From: Acidobacteriaceae bacterium
Lineage (GTDB): Bacteria; Acidobacteriota; Terriglobia; Terriglobales; Acidobacteriaceae
NCBI GenBank assembly: GCA_025462785.1
Contig: JAOAPG010000288.1
Location: 1-16,206 of the forward strand
Length of the DNA: 16,206 nt
Direction of reading: 5' to 3'
Shown: positions 1-7,054 of the stretch, piece after piece
Layout: every line of letters begins with the position of its first letter
Position numbering within the stretch: the first letter of the stretch is position 1
Program-made: the position numbers and the translations under genes
Notes under the pieces: generated by a model
Database searches by the model: none
What the model was told of the DNA's origin: nothing
What the model saw: only the letters and a program-made list of their open reading frames with translations

Positions 1-67
1 AGTCACGAACAATTGGCTCCGCGGCTTCGGCGTTCTTGAGCTCAGTGACTCTTATCTGAGAATTCAT
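1..67 (-). CDS. 5' end of an unidentified gene, last in the sugar operon (partial)
   Basis: Reading leftwards from an ATG at 65-67, the frame stays open to the window edge and encodes 22 residues beginning MNSQIRVTELKNAEAAEPIV. The start lies only 4 bases after the TAA stop of the GT4 gene, and a GAGG element sits roughly 12 bases upstream, somewhat far for a ribosome binding site. The tight spacing suggests a fifth co-transcribed gene of the sugar cluster. Too little protein is visible to assign a family; no signal peptide or membrane segment appears in these residues. The open frame and position are seen directly; the operon membership is inferred. Confidence 0.5.
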   Translation of the reverse strand, partial: MNSQIRVTELKNAEAAEPIVRD

Positions 68-71
68 ATCG

Positions 72-1163
72 TTAGGCGGCCTCGGGAATCTGCACCTCAT
101 CTGAGTGCTGCCAAGTGCCCGTCGTGATTTCGTCATACAGGCGTAGGTAGTTCGTGACCATGCGATCTGCGGAAAACCGTTCTGCGGCTTCTCTCCGGCA
201 CGTCTCAGGATCTAGCGCGCTGGCTGCTGGAATCGACTCCGCCATTTCTTCGACGCCACTCACCAAGAATCCCGTGCGCCCCTGATCAATTAACTCACTG
301 AGAGCGCCTGCTCGAAACGCAATCACCGGTGTTCCGCAAGCCATTGCTTCCATCGCTACCAGCGAGCTGGTTTCTGCAACCAAACTTGGAATTAGTAGAC
401 ACTTAGCGCCACTGAGAAGGTGCCGTTTGCGCTCTCCACCGATCGGCCCGAGAAAGCGCTGAGTTCTCGAAAGCAGAGGAAGGATAGACCGTTCGAAGTA
501 GGCGCGGTGCGTCGGGTAATCAAAGACTGTGCCAGCGAGAAAGAATGGAACATCGACCAGGCGGCAGGCTTCCATGGCTAGGTGAAAGCCCTTTTCCGGA
601 CAAATGCGGCCCATGCCCAAGGCGTAATTACCTTTCGCACGACCACAGTTGACCTTTGACGATTTGAAGTCGACCAAAGAAACTCCGTTTTCAATGACTC
701 GAAAGATCTGTGCGCCTGGAGGACGCGACCTTGCTTGTGGTTCTGACACACAAACCAAATATGTTTCCGGTCGGCTCAGATCGAAAATCTGCGGCGGATA
801 CCAATCAAGCGGCAAGTGAAGCGTTACTACTACGGGTACGCCGGCCGGCGGCAGATAATCCAACAAATCCACTCCATGTAAATGCACAACATCGACCGGA
901 AAACGTTCGAGTGCATGGAGAATTGCTGCACGATGTTGTTCGCGTGCGAGCTGTTTAACATGTTCATCCAGAAAAGATTGCAGCGATGGCGTTGAGAGCA
1001 GCAGCCCATGGCAGCGAGAGCCAGCGGGAGCAATAACCAGTGATTGATGGCCGGCACGGACAAGTGCTTCGTCAATATTGGCGAGCACCTGCTCCGCTCC
1101 GCCCGCAGTGTTGCCGGAAACCCGAGCCAACGGGTAGCTCACGTTGAGCACGGTCAAGCGCAT
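72..1163 (-). CDS. GT4-family (GT-B fold) glycosyltransferase
   Basis: This is a predicted retaining glycosyltransferase that moves a sugar from a nucleotide donor to an unknown acceptor in the cytoplasm. From the ATG at 1163 it is 363 residues. The N-terminal Rossmann half has the GGAE loop (about residues 21-24) seen in GT4 enzymes. The C-terminal half has an ENGV turn (about 158-161), an R-x-x-PEKG donor-site segment (about 190-192) and the E-x7-E pair (E264 and E272) that usually contacts the nucleotide sugar. The frame is open to 1211, but 1163 is preferred: GGGAG lies about six bases upstream, and the protein then begins MRLTVLNVSYPLA, the expected first beta strand. It overlaps the end of the PIG-L gene by 10 bases, indicating translational coupling. 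GT4 next to PIG-L also occurs in mycothiol and bacillithiol pathways, but nothing here proves such a product. Confidence 0.9.
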   Translation of the reverse strand: MRLTVLNVSYPLARVSGNTAGGAEQVLANIDEALVRAGHQSLVIAPAGSRCHGLLLSTPSLQSFLDEHVKQLAREQHRAAILHALERFPVDVVHLHGVDLLDYLPPAGVPVVVTLHLPLDWYPPQIFDLSRPETYLVCVSEPQARSRPPGAQIFRVIENGVSLVDFKSSKVNCGRAKGNYALGMGRICPEKGFHLAMEACRLVDVPFFLAGTVFDYPTHRAYFERSILPLLSRTQRFLGPIGGERKRHLLSGAKCLLIPSLVAETSSLVAMEAMACGTPVIAFRAGALSELIDQGRTGFLVSGVEEMAESIPAASALDPETCRREAAERFSADRMVTNYLRLYDEITTGTWQHSDEVQIPEAA

Positions 1164-2017
1164 GCGCTCTCCCGCCGGCCAGTAATAGCTTGAGCCGCCA
1201 ACTCTCGCCATCGCTCTCCAGTGATCGGCCAGCCCATGACTTCATACCACAACATCCCTTGATGCGGAGGCTTGGTGAAGTCGTATTCAGGGGTGACACG
1301 AAGCCGCTCGGGGCCAAGCGGAAAGTTCTGCAAGGGAGATGTTTGAGATTGGTAGCAATCCATCATTCGGTTCTTGCGAGTGGCTTCTTCGGGCGAAAGG
1401 TGAATGATTAATTCTTCGGAATTTGCAGGCTGTGCTGGCGACTCCGGAAGAAACTCTCCCATGAAGCACTTGCCGTCGCGGGCGTGGTAAGACGTCATTT
1501 CGAGCAGTTCAGGCGTAGTCAGGCCTTTGTCGGTGAGAATGCTGACCGCAAGAGAAGCAACAAGAGCGGCAGAATCATGGTCTGGATGTCCGCCTTCATA
1601 CGGATGGGTAATTAAAACGTCAGGTTCCCCTTCACATAATAAACCTAACAAAGATTCGGCTAAGCCGCGCGATTCAAAAACGGATTCTTGATCGACTCCG
1701 CCGAGAAAACGAATTCGCTCGGGGTGAATGCCAACTAGCTCCAGTGCGGACTCTGCTTCACATCGTCGAATGCGTGCGTATTCTTCTCGGGAGTAATCAC
1801 CCCCTGCGGACCAGAGTCGCTTGTCGCGAGGTGCCCCGTCGGTCAGAAAAACTACACCAGCATTTGGCAATCGACCGAGGGCAGCCGACGCGCCAATTGT
1901 CTCGTCGTCCGGGTGAGCGGCTAGCACAACTGCGTGAACAGATCGGAGCGCGGTACCAGAAAGCAGACCATTGTCAGGATCAATAAGCTTTGTCCACGCG
2001 CTGTTTGCCCTATTCAT
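1154..2017 (-). CDS. PIG-L/LmbE-family zinc-dependent N-deacetylase
   Basis: This is a predicted metal-dependent deacetylase, probably acting on an N-acetylated sugar such as a GlcNAc-containing intermediate. It has 287 residues. The family motif AHPDDE occurs at 34-39 and HPDH at 144-147. By analogy with MshB, H35, D38 and H147 would bind zinc, D37 would be the general base and H144 would assist catalysis; all are present, so the enzyme looks active. No signal peptide is seen, so it should be cytoplasmic. Its ATG overlaps the upstream nucleotidyltransferase stop as ATGA (2014-2017), with a modest AGGT ribosome site, and its own end overlaps the downstream GT4 gene by 10 bases. Flanking by an NTP-transferase and two glycosyltransferases points to deacetylation of a sugar that is activated or transferred in the same pathway. 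The exact substrate is not determinable; family assignment is very secure. Confidence 0.93.
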   Translation of the reverse strand: MNRANSAWTKLIDPDNGLLSGTALRSVHAVVLAAHPDDETIGASAALGRLPNAGVVFLTDGAPRDKRLWSAGGDYSREEYARIRRCEAESALELVGIHPERIRFLGGVDQESVFESRGLAESLLGLLCEGEPDVLITHPYEGGHPDHDSAALVASLAVSILTDKGLTTPELLEMTSYHARDGKCFMGEFLPESPAQPANSEELIIHLSPEEATRKNRMMDCYQSQTSPLQNFPLGPERLRVTPEYDFTKPPHQGMLWYEVMGWPITGERWRELAAQAITGRRESACA

Positions 2018-2757
2018 GCCGCGACCTGATTTGAAGACAGCACGCGGACTGCCTCTCGATAGCCGTGTAGCGTGCCCACGTCAACGTAGACTTCACCTCG
2101 CTTCACTCCAGTTGCGGTGCCTCCTTCCGCGAGATAAGCGTTTACGAGCGTGCCGATGTATTGGTCTTCGCAGTTACGCTGTACCCAGAGCCGGTGCAGG
2201 CGAGCAAGATGCTCTCCGGTTAGTTTGAACGCTCCCCACACCCACTTCGAATCCGCGCCGCGCGTTTTCACCTGAATTTCTTCAACAGCACCAGCTTCGT
2301 CAGTAATAACAGCGTCGAACAGCTCTGGTTTGGCCACGGGAAAGAGTAAAAACGAAAACTGGCGACCCGGGAGAAGTTCGAAACCCTCAATAGGGAACCA
2401 GACCGTATCCGGTAGTCCCACCAAGATTTCGTCATCCGGTGCGACAAAAGGCAGCGCACTAAACAAAGCGTCGCAAAGCCCATTCGGATTTTGCTGAACG
2501 GCATAGCAAATTGAAGCTTGGCCGATCCTTCCCCCGAAATAACTCACGATATCCGTCTTGGCAGGCGAAATAACAAAGCAAACTCGCGTCACTCCCGCCG
2601 TGAGCATCCGCTCCAGCAGATATTCGCAAACAGCGCGGGGACGCTCAACATTTCCGTCCAACCGCGTTCCCACTGGGAGAAGTTCCTTGGAGAAAGCGAG
2701 TGGTTGAATTCGTGTGCCCAGCCCGGCGGCAGGCACGATTCCCCAACGATGGCTCAT
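2014..2757 (-). CDS. Sugar-1-phosphate nucleotidyltransferase (NTP_transferase family)
   Basis: This enzyme should join a sugar-1-phosphate and a nucleoside triphosphate to give a nucleotide sugar and pyrophosphate. The 247-residue protein opens with the signature PAAGLGTR-x-x-PL-x4-KELLPVG (residues 9-30), which holds the nucleotide-binding loop and catalytic lysine. Further family landmarks are QNPNGL (89-94), the metal-binding aspartate in LPDTVW (D117) and YVDVGT (224-229). It most resembles the RmlA/GalU/GlmU-type N-terminal domain, but the base and sugar cannot be assigned. It lacks the C-terminal left-handed beta-helix seen in GlmU, so it is the uridylyl/thymidylyl half only. A strong GGAGG lies about five bases before the ATG. 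Its start overlaps the stop of the CgeB-like gene (2754-2757) and its stop overlaps the PIG-L start, so all three are translationally coupled. It would supply the donor for the neighbouring glycosyltransferases. Confidence 0.92.
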   Translation of the reverse strand: MSHRWGIVPAAGLGTRIQPLAFSKELLPVGTRLDGNVERPRAVCEYLLERMLTAGVTRVCFVISPAKTDIVSYFGGRIGQASICYAVQQNPNGLCDALFSALPFVAPDDEILVGLPDTVWFPIEGFELLPGRQFSFLLFPVAKPELFDAVITDEAGAVEEIQVKTRGADSKWVWGAFKLTGEHLARLHRLWVQRNCEDQYIGTLVNAYLAEGGTATGVKRGEVYVDVGTLHGYREAVRVLSSNQVAA

Positions 2758-3815
2758 GCTGCCTCCAAAAAACGAATCAGCTGCTGACCTCGGTGGTCGG
2801 CCGTATGTTCGGAAAGGACACGTTCCCGTGCGGCGCGTCCGATCTGGCGCAGTTCCCCGGAATCGGTCGACAGAGCGTCAACGACATCGGAAGCAGTTGC
2901 GGCTAATAGGATTTCTTTACCTGGTTCGAAGAACTCCTCCAATCCTTCCCACATATCCGTCACAACAGGTGTTTCGCATGCCGCCGCTTCGAACAAACGT
3001 CCGGAAGGACAATAGCCAGCTTCCGCCATCGCAGCGCGAGTTACGTTCAGGGTCAGGTTGGAAGAACAATAAAATGCCGGGTGCTCCGGCGGTGGAATAT
3101 GACGGACAAACCAGATATTTTCTGTCCAGGGAAAATCGTCCGGATATTGCGCCCCGCCAAGTACGAAACGCTTCGTGGGCGACCGTCTTGCAGGCTCCAG
3201 AAATAACTCCTTGAGAACTGTTTGGCGATCGGACGCGTAAGTCCCCAAATAAGAAATGTCAGCACTGTAATGATCATCAGGTACAACAGGTTTATGAATG
3301 TTCGGATCGACACTGCCGTAGAGCGCTGCCACACGTTGTGCACCCAGTAATTTTTGCAGACCATCCAGTGCGCGCCCACCGGCGTAGCTCAATACCAGAT
3401 CAAAGGCGCCGAGTCCGTAGGAAGGGATGTACTCCACCGATCCCTCTTTGCGAAATCTTTCAAGCGTTACCGGCGAATCGAGATCATAGAATACCCGCAC
3501 TGGCACGTGGGAATTGAGAACCAGCTCTGAAGCAGCCAAGGCATCCGGACAATAGGACGTGACGATACTTGCATCAGCGTTGTCCACGGCTTCGCGTGCA
3601 GACGCTTCTGCTTCGTGCCAGTCGTGGTACAGAAGCAAATCGTAGACCTCAGGATTCTTGAGATCGCGGTGTATAGCGTAATAAGGCGTGTCGCGTTCAA
3701 AAAAAGTGACCTGATGCCCTTGCCGGGCAAGTGCACTGCATAACCCACGCCAAATGGTCGCGTGTCCATTTCCCCAGGAGGAACTCACGGTAAGGCCGAA
3801 TACGACGATTTTCAT
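2754..3815 (-). CDS. CgeB-like glycosyltransferase, first gene of the sugar operon
   Basis: The 353-residue protein is a GT-B glycosyltransferase of the CgeB/DUF3880 type (the family name comes from a Bacillus spore-coat protein; no sporulation role is implied). The N-terminal half starts MKIVVFGLTVSSSWGNGHAT and has the nucleotide-binding-like GNGHAT loop (16-20 region) and repeated alpha/beta units. The C-terminal half carries the typical donor-site segment CPSGRLFEAAACETPVVTD (269-287), followed by WEGLEEFFEPGKEI, as in Glyco_trans_1_2 proteins. AGAAGG lies about six bases upstream of the ATG at 3815 and supports this start. It has no signal peptide, so it should act in the cytoplasm or at the inner membrane face. 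The gene lies alone beside the intergenic region from which the minus operon must be transcribed. Acceptor and sugar are unknown. Confidence 0.87.
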   Translation of the reverse strand: MKIVVFGLTVSSSWGNGHATIWRGLCSALARQGHQVTFFERDTPYYAIHRDLKNPEVYDLLLYHDWHEAEASAREAVDNADASIVTSYCPDALAASELVLNSHVPVRVFYDLDSPVTLERFRKEGSVEYIPSYGLGAFDLVLSYAGGRALDGLQKLLGAQRVAALYGSVDPNIHKPVVPDDHYSADISYLGTYASDRQTVLKELFLEPARRSPTKRFVLGGAQYPDDFPWTENIWFVRHIPPPEHPAFYCSSNLTLNVTRAAMAEAGYCPSGRLFEAAACETPVVTDMWEGLEEFFEPGKEILLAATASDVVDALSTDSGELRQIGRAARERVLSEHTADHRGQQLIRFLEAA

Positions 3816-4129
3816 TCTCTGCCTTCTAGCCTTTGTTGGCGATTTCGTGCCTCACGCTTTCGACGATGAGAATAATGGCCTTTCGGCGATTGCAAACGAA
3901 GTACAACTGGTAGGCTTCGATGCCATTCGATTGGCAGACGCTGCATTCAGAATTGATTCTAATTAGCCAGAATATTCATGCGAGGATTAACCATATCCGC
4001 GCCCAAGTGATCTACATAGACATCTGGCGTCCTTTCAATGGCATCTGAGAACACTTGCACTGCTGGAGAACTGTAAGCAGCGCGACTGCTTAAGCCCTTT
4101 GGGGTGGTCGGGAGAACTGCCTGTCTTCC
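3816..4129. other. Divergent intergenic region without a supported gene
   Basis: This 314-base stretch separates the minus-strand sugar operon from the plus-strand envelope operon and must hold promoters for both. A short plus-strand frame that begins inside the CgeB-like gene and ends at 3966 has no family features and is read as chance. I see no tRNA, strong hairpin, riboswitch-like fold or long repeat. No convincing plus-strand promoter was found for the Omp85 gene. Confidence 0.6.
3869..3896 (-). promoter_or_regulatory. Weak sigma70-like promoter candidate for the sugar operon
   Basis: On the minus strand a TTTGCA hexamer (3891-3896) and a TATTCT hexamer (3869-3874) are separated by 16 bases, each matching 4 of 6 consensus positions. 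They would start transcription about 45-50 bases before the CgeB-like gene. The match is weak and such pairs arise often by chance. Confidence 0.2.
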
Positions 4130-7042
4130 ATGCGATCGCTTGCAATCCTGGTTTCAATTGTTGGCGCGTTCGCGTTCGCTCAAGTTTCTTATGAAGGACA
4201 GCCCGTGAGTTCCATTAGCTTAATCGCGAACCCGCACCTCGATGCCGAGAGCTTTCGCCCTCTTATTCTTCAGAAACCCAGACAGCCTTACTCAGAAAAG
4301 GCCGTTCAGGCCAGTATCACGGCCTTGAAGGAAAAGGGTGGCTTCCCGAGAGTTGGTGTGAACGTAACCCCAGAAGCTGCGGGGTTGCATCTCACGTTTA
4401 TTCTCGAACCGGCTTATTACGTCGGAATGTTGGACTTTCCTGGCGCCACGAAGACGTTTACGTTCACCCGGTTACTACAGGTTGTAAACATTCCAGACGA
4501 GGCGGCCTTTGATAAGGAGAAGCTGCCCGATGCCGAAGACGCGCTGCGACACTTCCTCGAAAATAACGGGTTTTACCAATCGAGCGTCAAGGCAGACACC
4601 CAGTTCGACGATGCTCACCAGATCGCCAATATAGTTTTTAATGTAAGCTTGGGAAAGCGAGCTCGAATTGCCCAGGTATCGATTCAGGGAGCTTCCCCTC
4701 CGGAAAGTGCCAAATTGTTGCGTGCTGTCCGCTCAATCCGGGCGCGCCTCACGGGAGGATTCTTGAAGGCGGGGAAGCCATACACCCCTGAGCGTATGAA
4801 ATCGGCGACGGCTTTGGTTAAGAGAGAACTGGCAAAGCAGCGCTACCTCGCGAACAAAGTTCAAGCGAATACGCCCGCATACCATTCTGAAACGAACCGT
4901 GTCGATGTTTCGTTCAACGTTACTGTCGGACCTACGGTAGACGTTCGTACGACAGGAGCGAAATTGTCATCTATTCCGTTCCTGTCGGGACGAAAACGGA
5001 AACAACTCATTCCCATTTATGACGAAGGCACCGTCGACCGCAATCTGGTCAATGAAGGACAACGTAATCTCCAGGACTTCTTCCAAGAAAAGGGTTATTT
5101 CGACGCCAAAGTCAGCGCCAACTTTCAAAGGCAAAATGACAAGATCTCCATTGTTTACACGATCGATAAAGGGAAAAAGCACAAGGTAGACGACATTAAG
5201 GTCGAAGGAAACCGCAATCTATCGAGTACCCAACTCCTGTCAGTCGTAACGATAAAAAAACATCATTTGTTTTCACGCGGGCGTTTCAGCCAGACACTCC
5301 TGAGAAAGAGCGCTGACAATATTCAAGCGCTTTACCGCGACAATGGGTATGAAGACGTCAAAGTAGATCCTCAAGCCATTGATCACGAGCCGAATGTCTA
5401 CGTGGTCTTCAAGATTATCGAGGGGCCACAGACAATAGTTGAGTCGTTACAAGTAACAGGCAACCACGCATTGCCACTTGTCCAGGTTGAGCCCGCCCAG
5501 GGTTTCAAGTTGCGGGAAGGCGAACCATTTTCTCCGGCTCGCATGTCCGATGACCGTAATCGGATCGCGGCCAACTATTACGATCGTGGATATCTCAACG
5601 CTGAAGTGAAACCTACTGTAAAGCGATCTCCAAATGATCCGCATCGGGTCACTGTGATCTACAACATTGCCGAACACCAGCAGGTTCGTATTAAAGAAGT
5701 GCTTTACCTGGGCCAGAAACATACCAAGCAGGCCTTCATTGCCCAGACAGCAAAGATTGCCCCTGAAGCTCCGTTGAGTGAAGGAAAGCTTCTCGCTTCA
5801 GAAAGCGAGCTGTACAACGCGGGAATTTTTGATTGGTCGAGCGTGGGACCGAAAGAACCTGTTGCCACTCAGACCGAAGAAGATGCTCTGGTCAAAGTTC
5901 ACGAAGCGGCAAGAAACAATATCACTTATGGTTTTGGATTTGAGGTCACGAGACGAGGCGGCAACATTCCCACCGGAACTCTCGTGGTGCCCGGACTTCC
6001 AACTATTAGTACCGGAAATGTTCAAGTAGTTCCGAGTGAAGCCACGTTTGTAGGCCCGCGTGGCTCGATTCAATACACTCGCCGCAATATGCGAGGGCGG
6101 GGTGAAACGGCGGCTATCTCTCTTGTGCTTTCCCGGCTCGACCAAAGAGCCCTGGCGACTTACACTGACCCGCACTTTCGCCTTTCGAAGTGGAGCGCCC
6201 TAACCAGTCTGTCATACGAACGCACCACGGAGAACCCTCTTTTTGCGGCGGACCTTGCGGACGCTTCTTTCCAGCTCGAGCGCGCGTTTGGGAAGGCAAA
6301 GGCTCGCCGTCTCCAGATACGATACGATTTCAACAAAACAATTCTGGCAGCGTTGCTGGTACCGCAACTTGTGCTGCCGCAAGATCAAAATGTACGCTTG
6401 TCCACTGTTTCGAGTGCCTTAATCAGAGATACCCGCGACAAGCCCTTGGATGCTCATCGCGGTATCTTTTCGACTGTGAACTTCGCGATTATTCCTACAG
6501 CATTTGGATCAAACGCGAACTTCGTCAAATTTCTGGGGCAATATGCTTTTTATAAACCAGTGCACTCGATGGTCTGGGCGAACAGTATCCGCTTAGGCTT
6601 GGCGAAGCCCTTCTCTGGAAGTTTCGTTCCTACCAGCCAGGAGTTTTTTGCTGGAGGCGGAACAACACTGCGCGGCTTCCCTCTGAACGGAGCAGGTCCG
6701 CAGCGGATCGTGCCTTTCTGCGGCAATCCTACGGCTCAAACGAATTGCGCCAACATCAGCGTGCCGGTTGGCGGTAACCAACTCTTTATTTTCAACTCCG
6801 AGCTGCGCTTTCCTTTGCGCATCCTGCAAAACTTAGGAGGCGTGGTCTTTTACGACGGCGGCAACGTTTACCGCCGAATTAATTTTAACGACTTTGTAAA
6901 TCATTACACGAACACCGTGGGTCTCGGCCTGCGCTACAACACTCCAGTGGGACCAGTTCGGCTTGATGTGGGCCGCAACTTGAATCCAGTTCCGGGAGTC
7001 GGAGCGACGCAATATTTCATCACCTTGGGGCAAGCGTTTTAG
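4130..7042 (+). CDS. Omp85-superfamily outer membrane protein (BamA/TamA-like) with about seven POTRA domains
   Basis: This is a predicted outer-membrane beta-barrel protein for insertion or translocation of envelope proteins. The 970-residue precursor begins with a signal peptide (MRSLAILVSIVGAFAFA, cleavage near residue 17). By eye, POTRA units follow at about 19-94, 95-176, 177-267, 268-348, 350-432, 434-516 and 518-592, each ending in a hydrophobic strand before a Gly or Pro. The barrel spans about 595-970. It includes RDTRDKPLDAHRG (766-778), the loop-6 motif GGGTTLRGF (842-850, with R848) and a terminal aromatic strand, QYFITLGQAF, typical of outer-membrane proteins. E. coli BamA has five POTRAs and TamA three. 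The start is fixed by the signal peptide; the only nearby purine-rich element, GGGAG, is about 15 bases upstream, so the ribosome site is poor. The TamB-like gene follows closely, so a TamA-like role is favoured; a BamA paralogue is the alternative. Confidence 0.93.
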   Translation: MRSLAILVSIVGAFAFAQVSYEGQPVSSISLIANPHLDAESFRPLILQKPRQPYSEKAVQASITALKEKGGFPRVGVNVTPEAAGLHLTFILEPAYYVGMLDFPGATKTFTFTRLLQVVNIPDEAAFDKEKLPDAEDALRHFLENNGFYQSSVKADTQFDDAHQIANIVFNVSLGKRARIAQVSIQGASPPESAKLLRAVRSIRARLTGGFLKAGKPYTPERMKSATALVKRELAKQRYLANKVQANTPAYHSETNRVDVSFNVTVGPTVDVRTTGAKLSSIPFLSGRKRKQLIPIYDEGTVDRNLVNEGQRNLQDFFQEKGYFDAKVSANFQRQNDKISIVYTIDKGKKHKVDDIKVEGNRNLSSTQLLSVVTIKKHHLFSRGRFSQTLLRKSADNIQALYRDNGYEDVKVDPQAIDHEPNVYVVFKIIEGPQTIVESLQVTGNHALPLVQVEPAQGFKLREGEPFSPARMSDDRNRIAANYYDRGYLNAEVKPTVKRSPNDPHRVTVIYNIAEHQQVRIKEVLYLGQKHTKQAFIAQTAKIAPEAPLSEGKLLASESELYNAGIFDWSSVGPKEPVATQTEEDALVKVHEAARNNITYGFGFEVTRRGGNIPTGTLVVPGLPTISTGNVQVVPSEATFVGPRGSIQYTRRNMRGRGETAAISLVLSRLDQRALATYTDPHFRLSKWSALTSLSYERTTENPLFAADLADASFQLERAFGKAKARRLQIRYDFNKTILAALLVPQLVLPQDQNVRLSTVSSALIRDTRDKPLDAHRGIFSTVNFAIIPTAFGSNANFVKFLGQYAFYKPVHSMVWANSIRLGLAKPFSGSFVPTSQEFFAGGGTTLRGFPLNGAGPQRIVPFCGNPTAQTNCANISVPVGGNQLFIFNSELRFPLRILQNLGGVVFYDGGNVYRRINFNDFVNHYTNTVGLGLRYNTPVGPVRLDVGRNLNPVPGVGATQYFITLGQAF

Positions 7043-7047
7043 GAAGT
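7041..7047 (+). promoter_or_regulatory. Ribosome binding site that decides the tamB-like start
   Basis: AGGAAGT overlaps the Omp85 stop codon and lies seven bases before the ATG at 7055. An in-frame GTG at 7049 is only one base from this site, too close for efficient initiation, so 7055 is the better start. Confidence 0.65.
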
Positions 7048-7054
7048 AGTGGTT

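Noticed and set aside
1164..1211. ATG at 1211 as the start of the GT4 gene
   Set aside because: The extra 16 residues lie inside the PIG-L reading region and precede the natural first beta strand; the ATG at 1163 has a good Shine-Dalgarno sequence.
3754..3966. A 70-codon plus-strand open frame overlapping the start of the CgeB-like gene
   Set aside because: It runs mostly antisense to a well-supported gene and into the intergenic region, has no recognisable domain and no good ribosome binding site.
7049..7054. GTG at 7049 as the start of the TamB-like protein
   Set aside because: The AGGAAGT ribosome site would be one base away; the ATG at 7055 has proper spacing.
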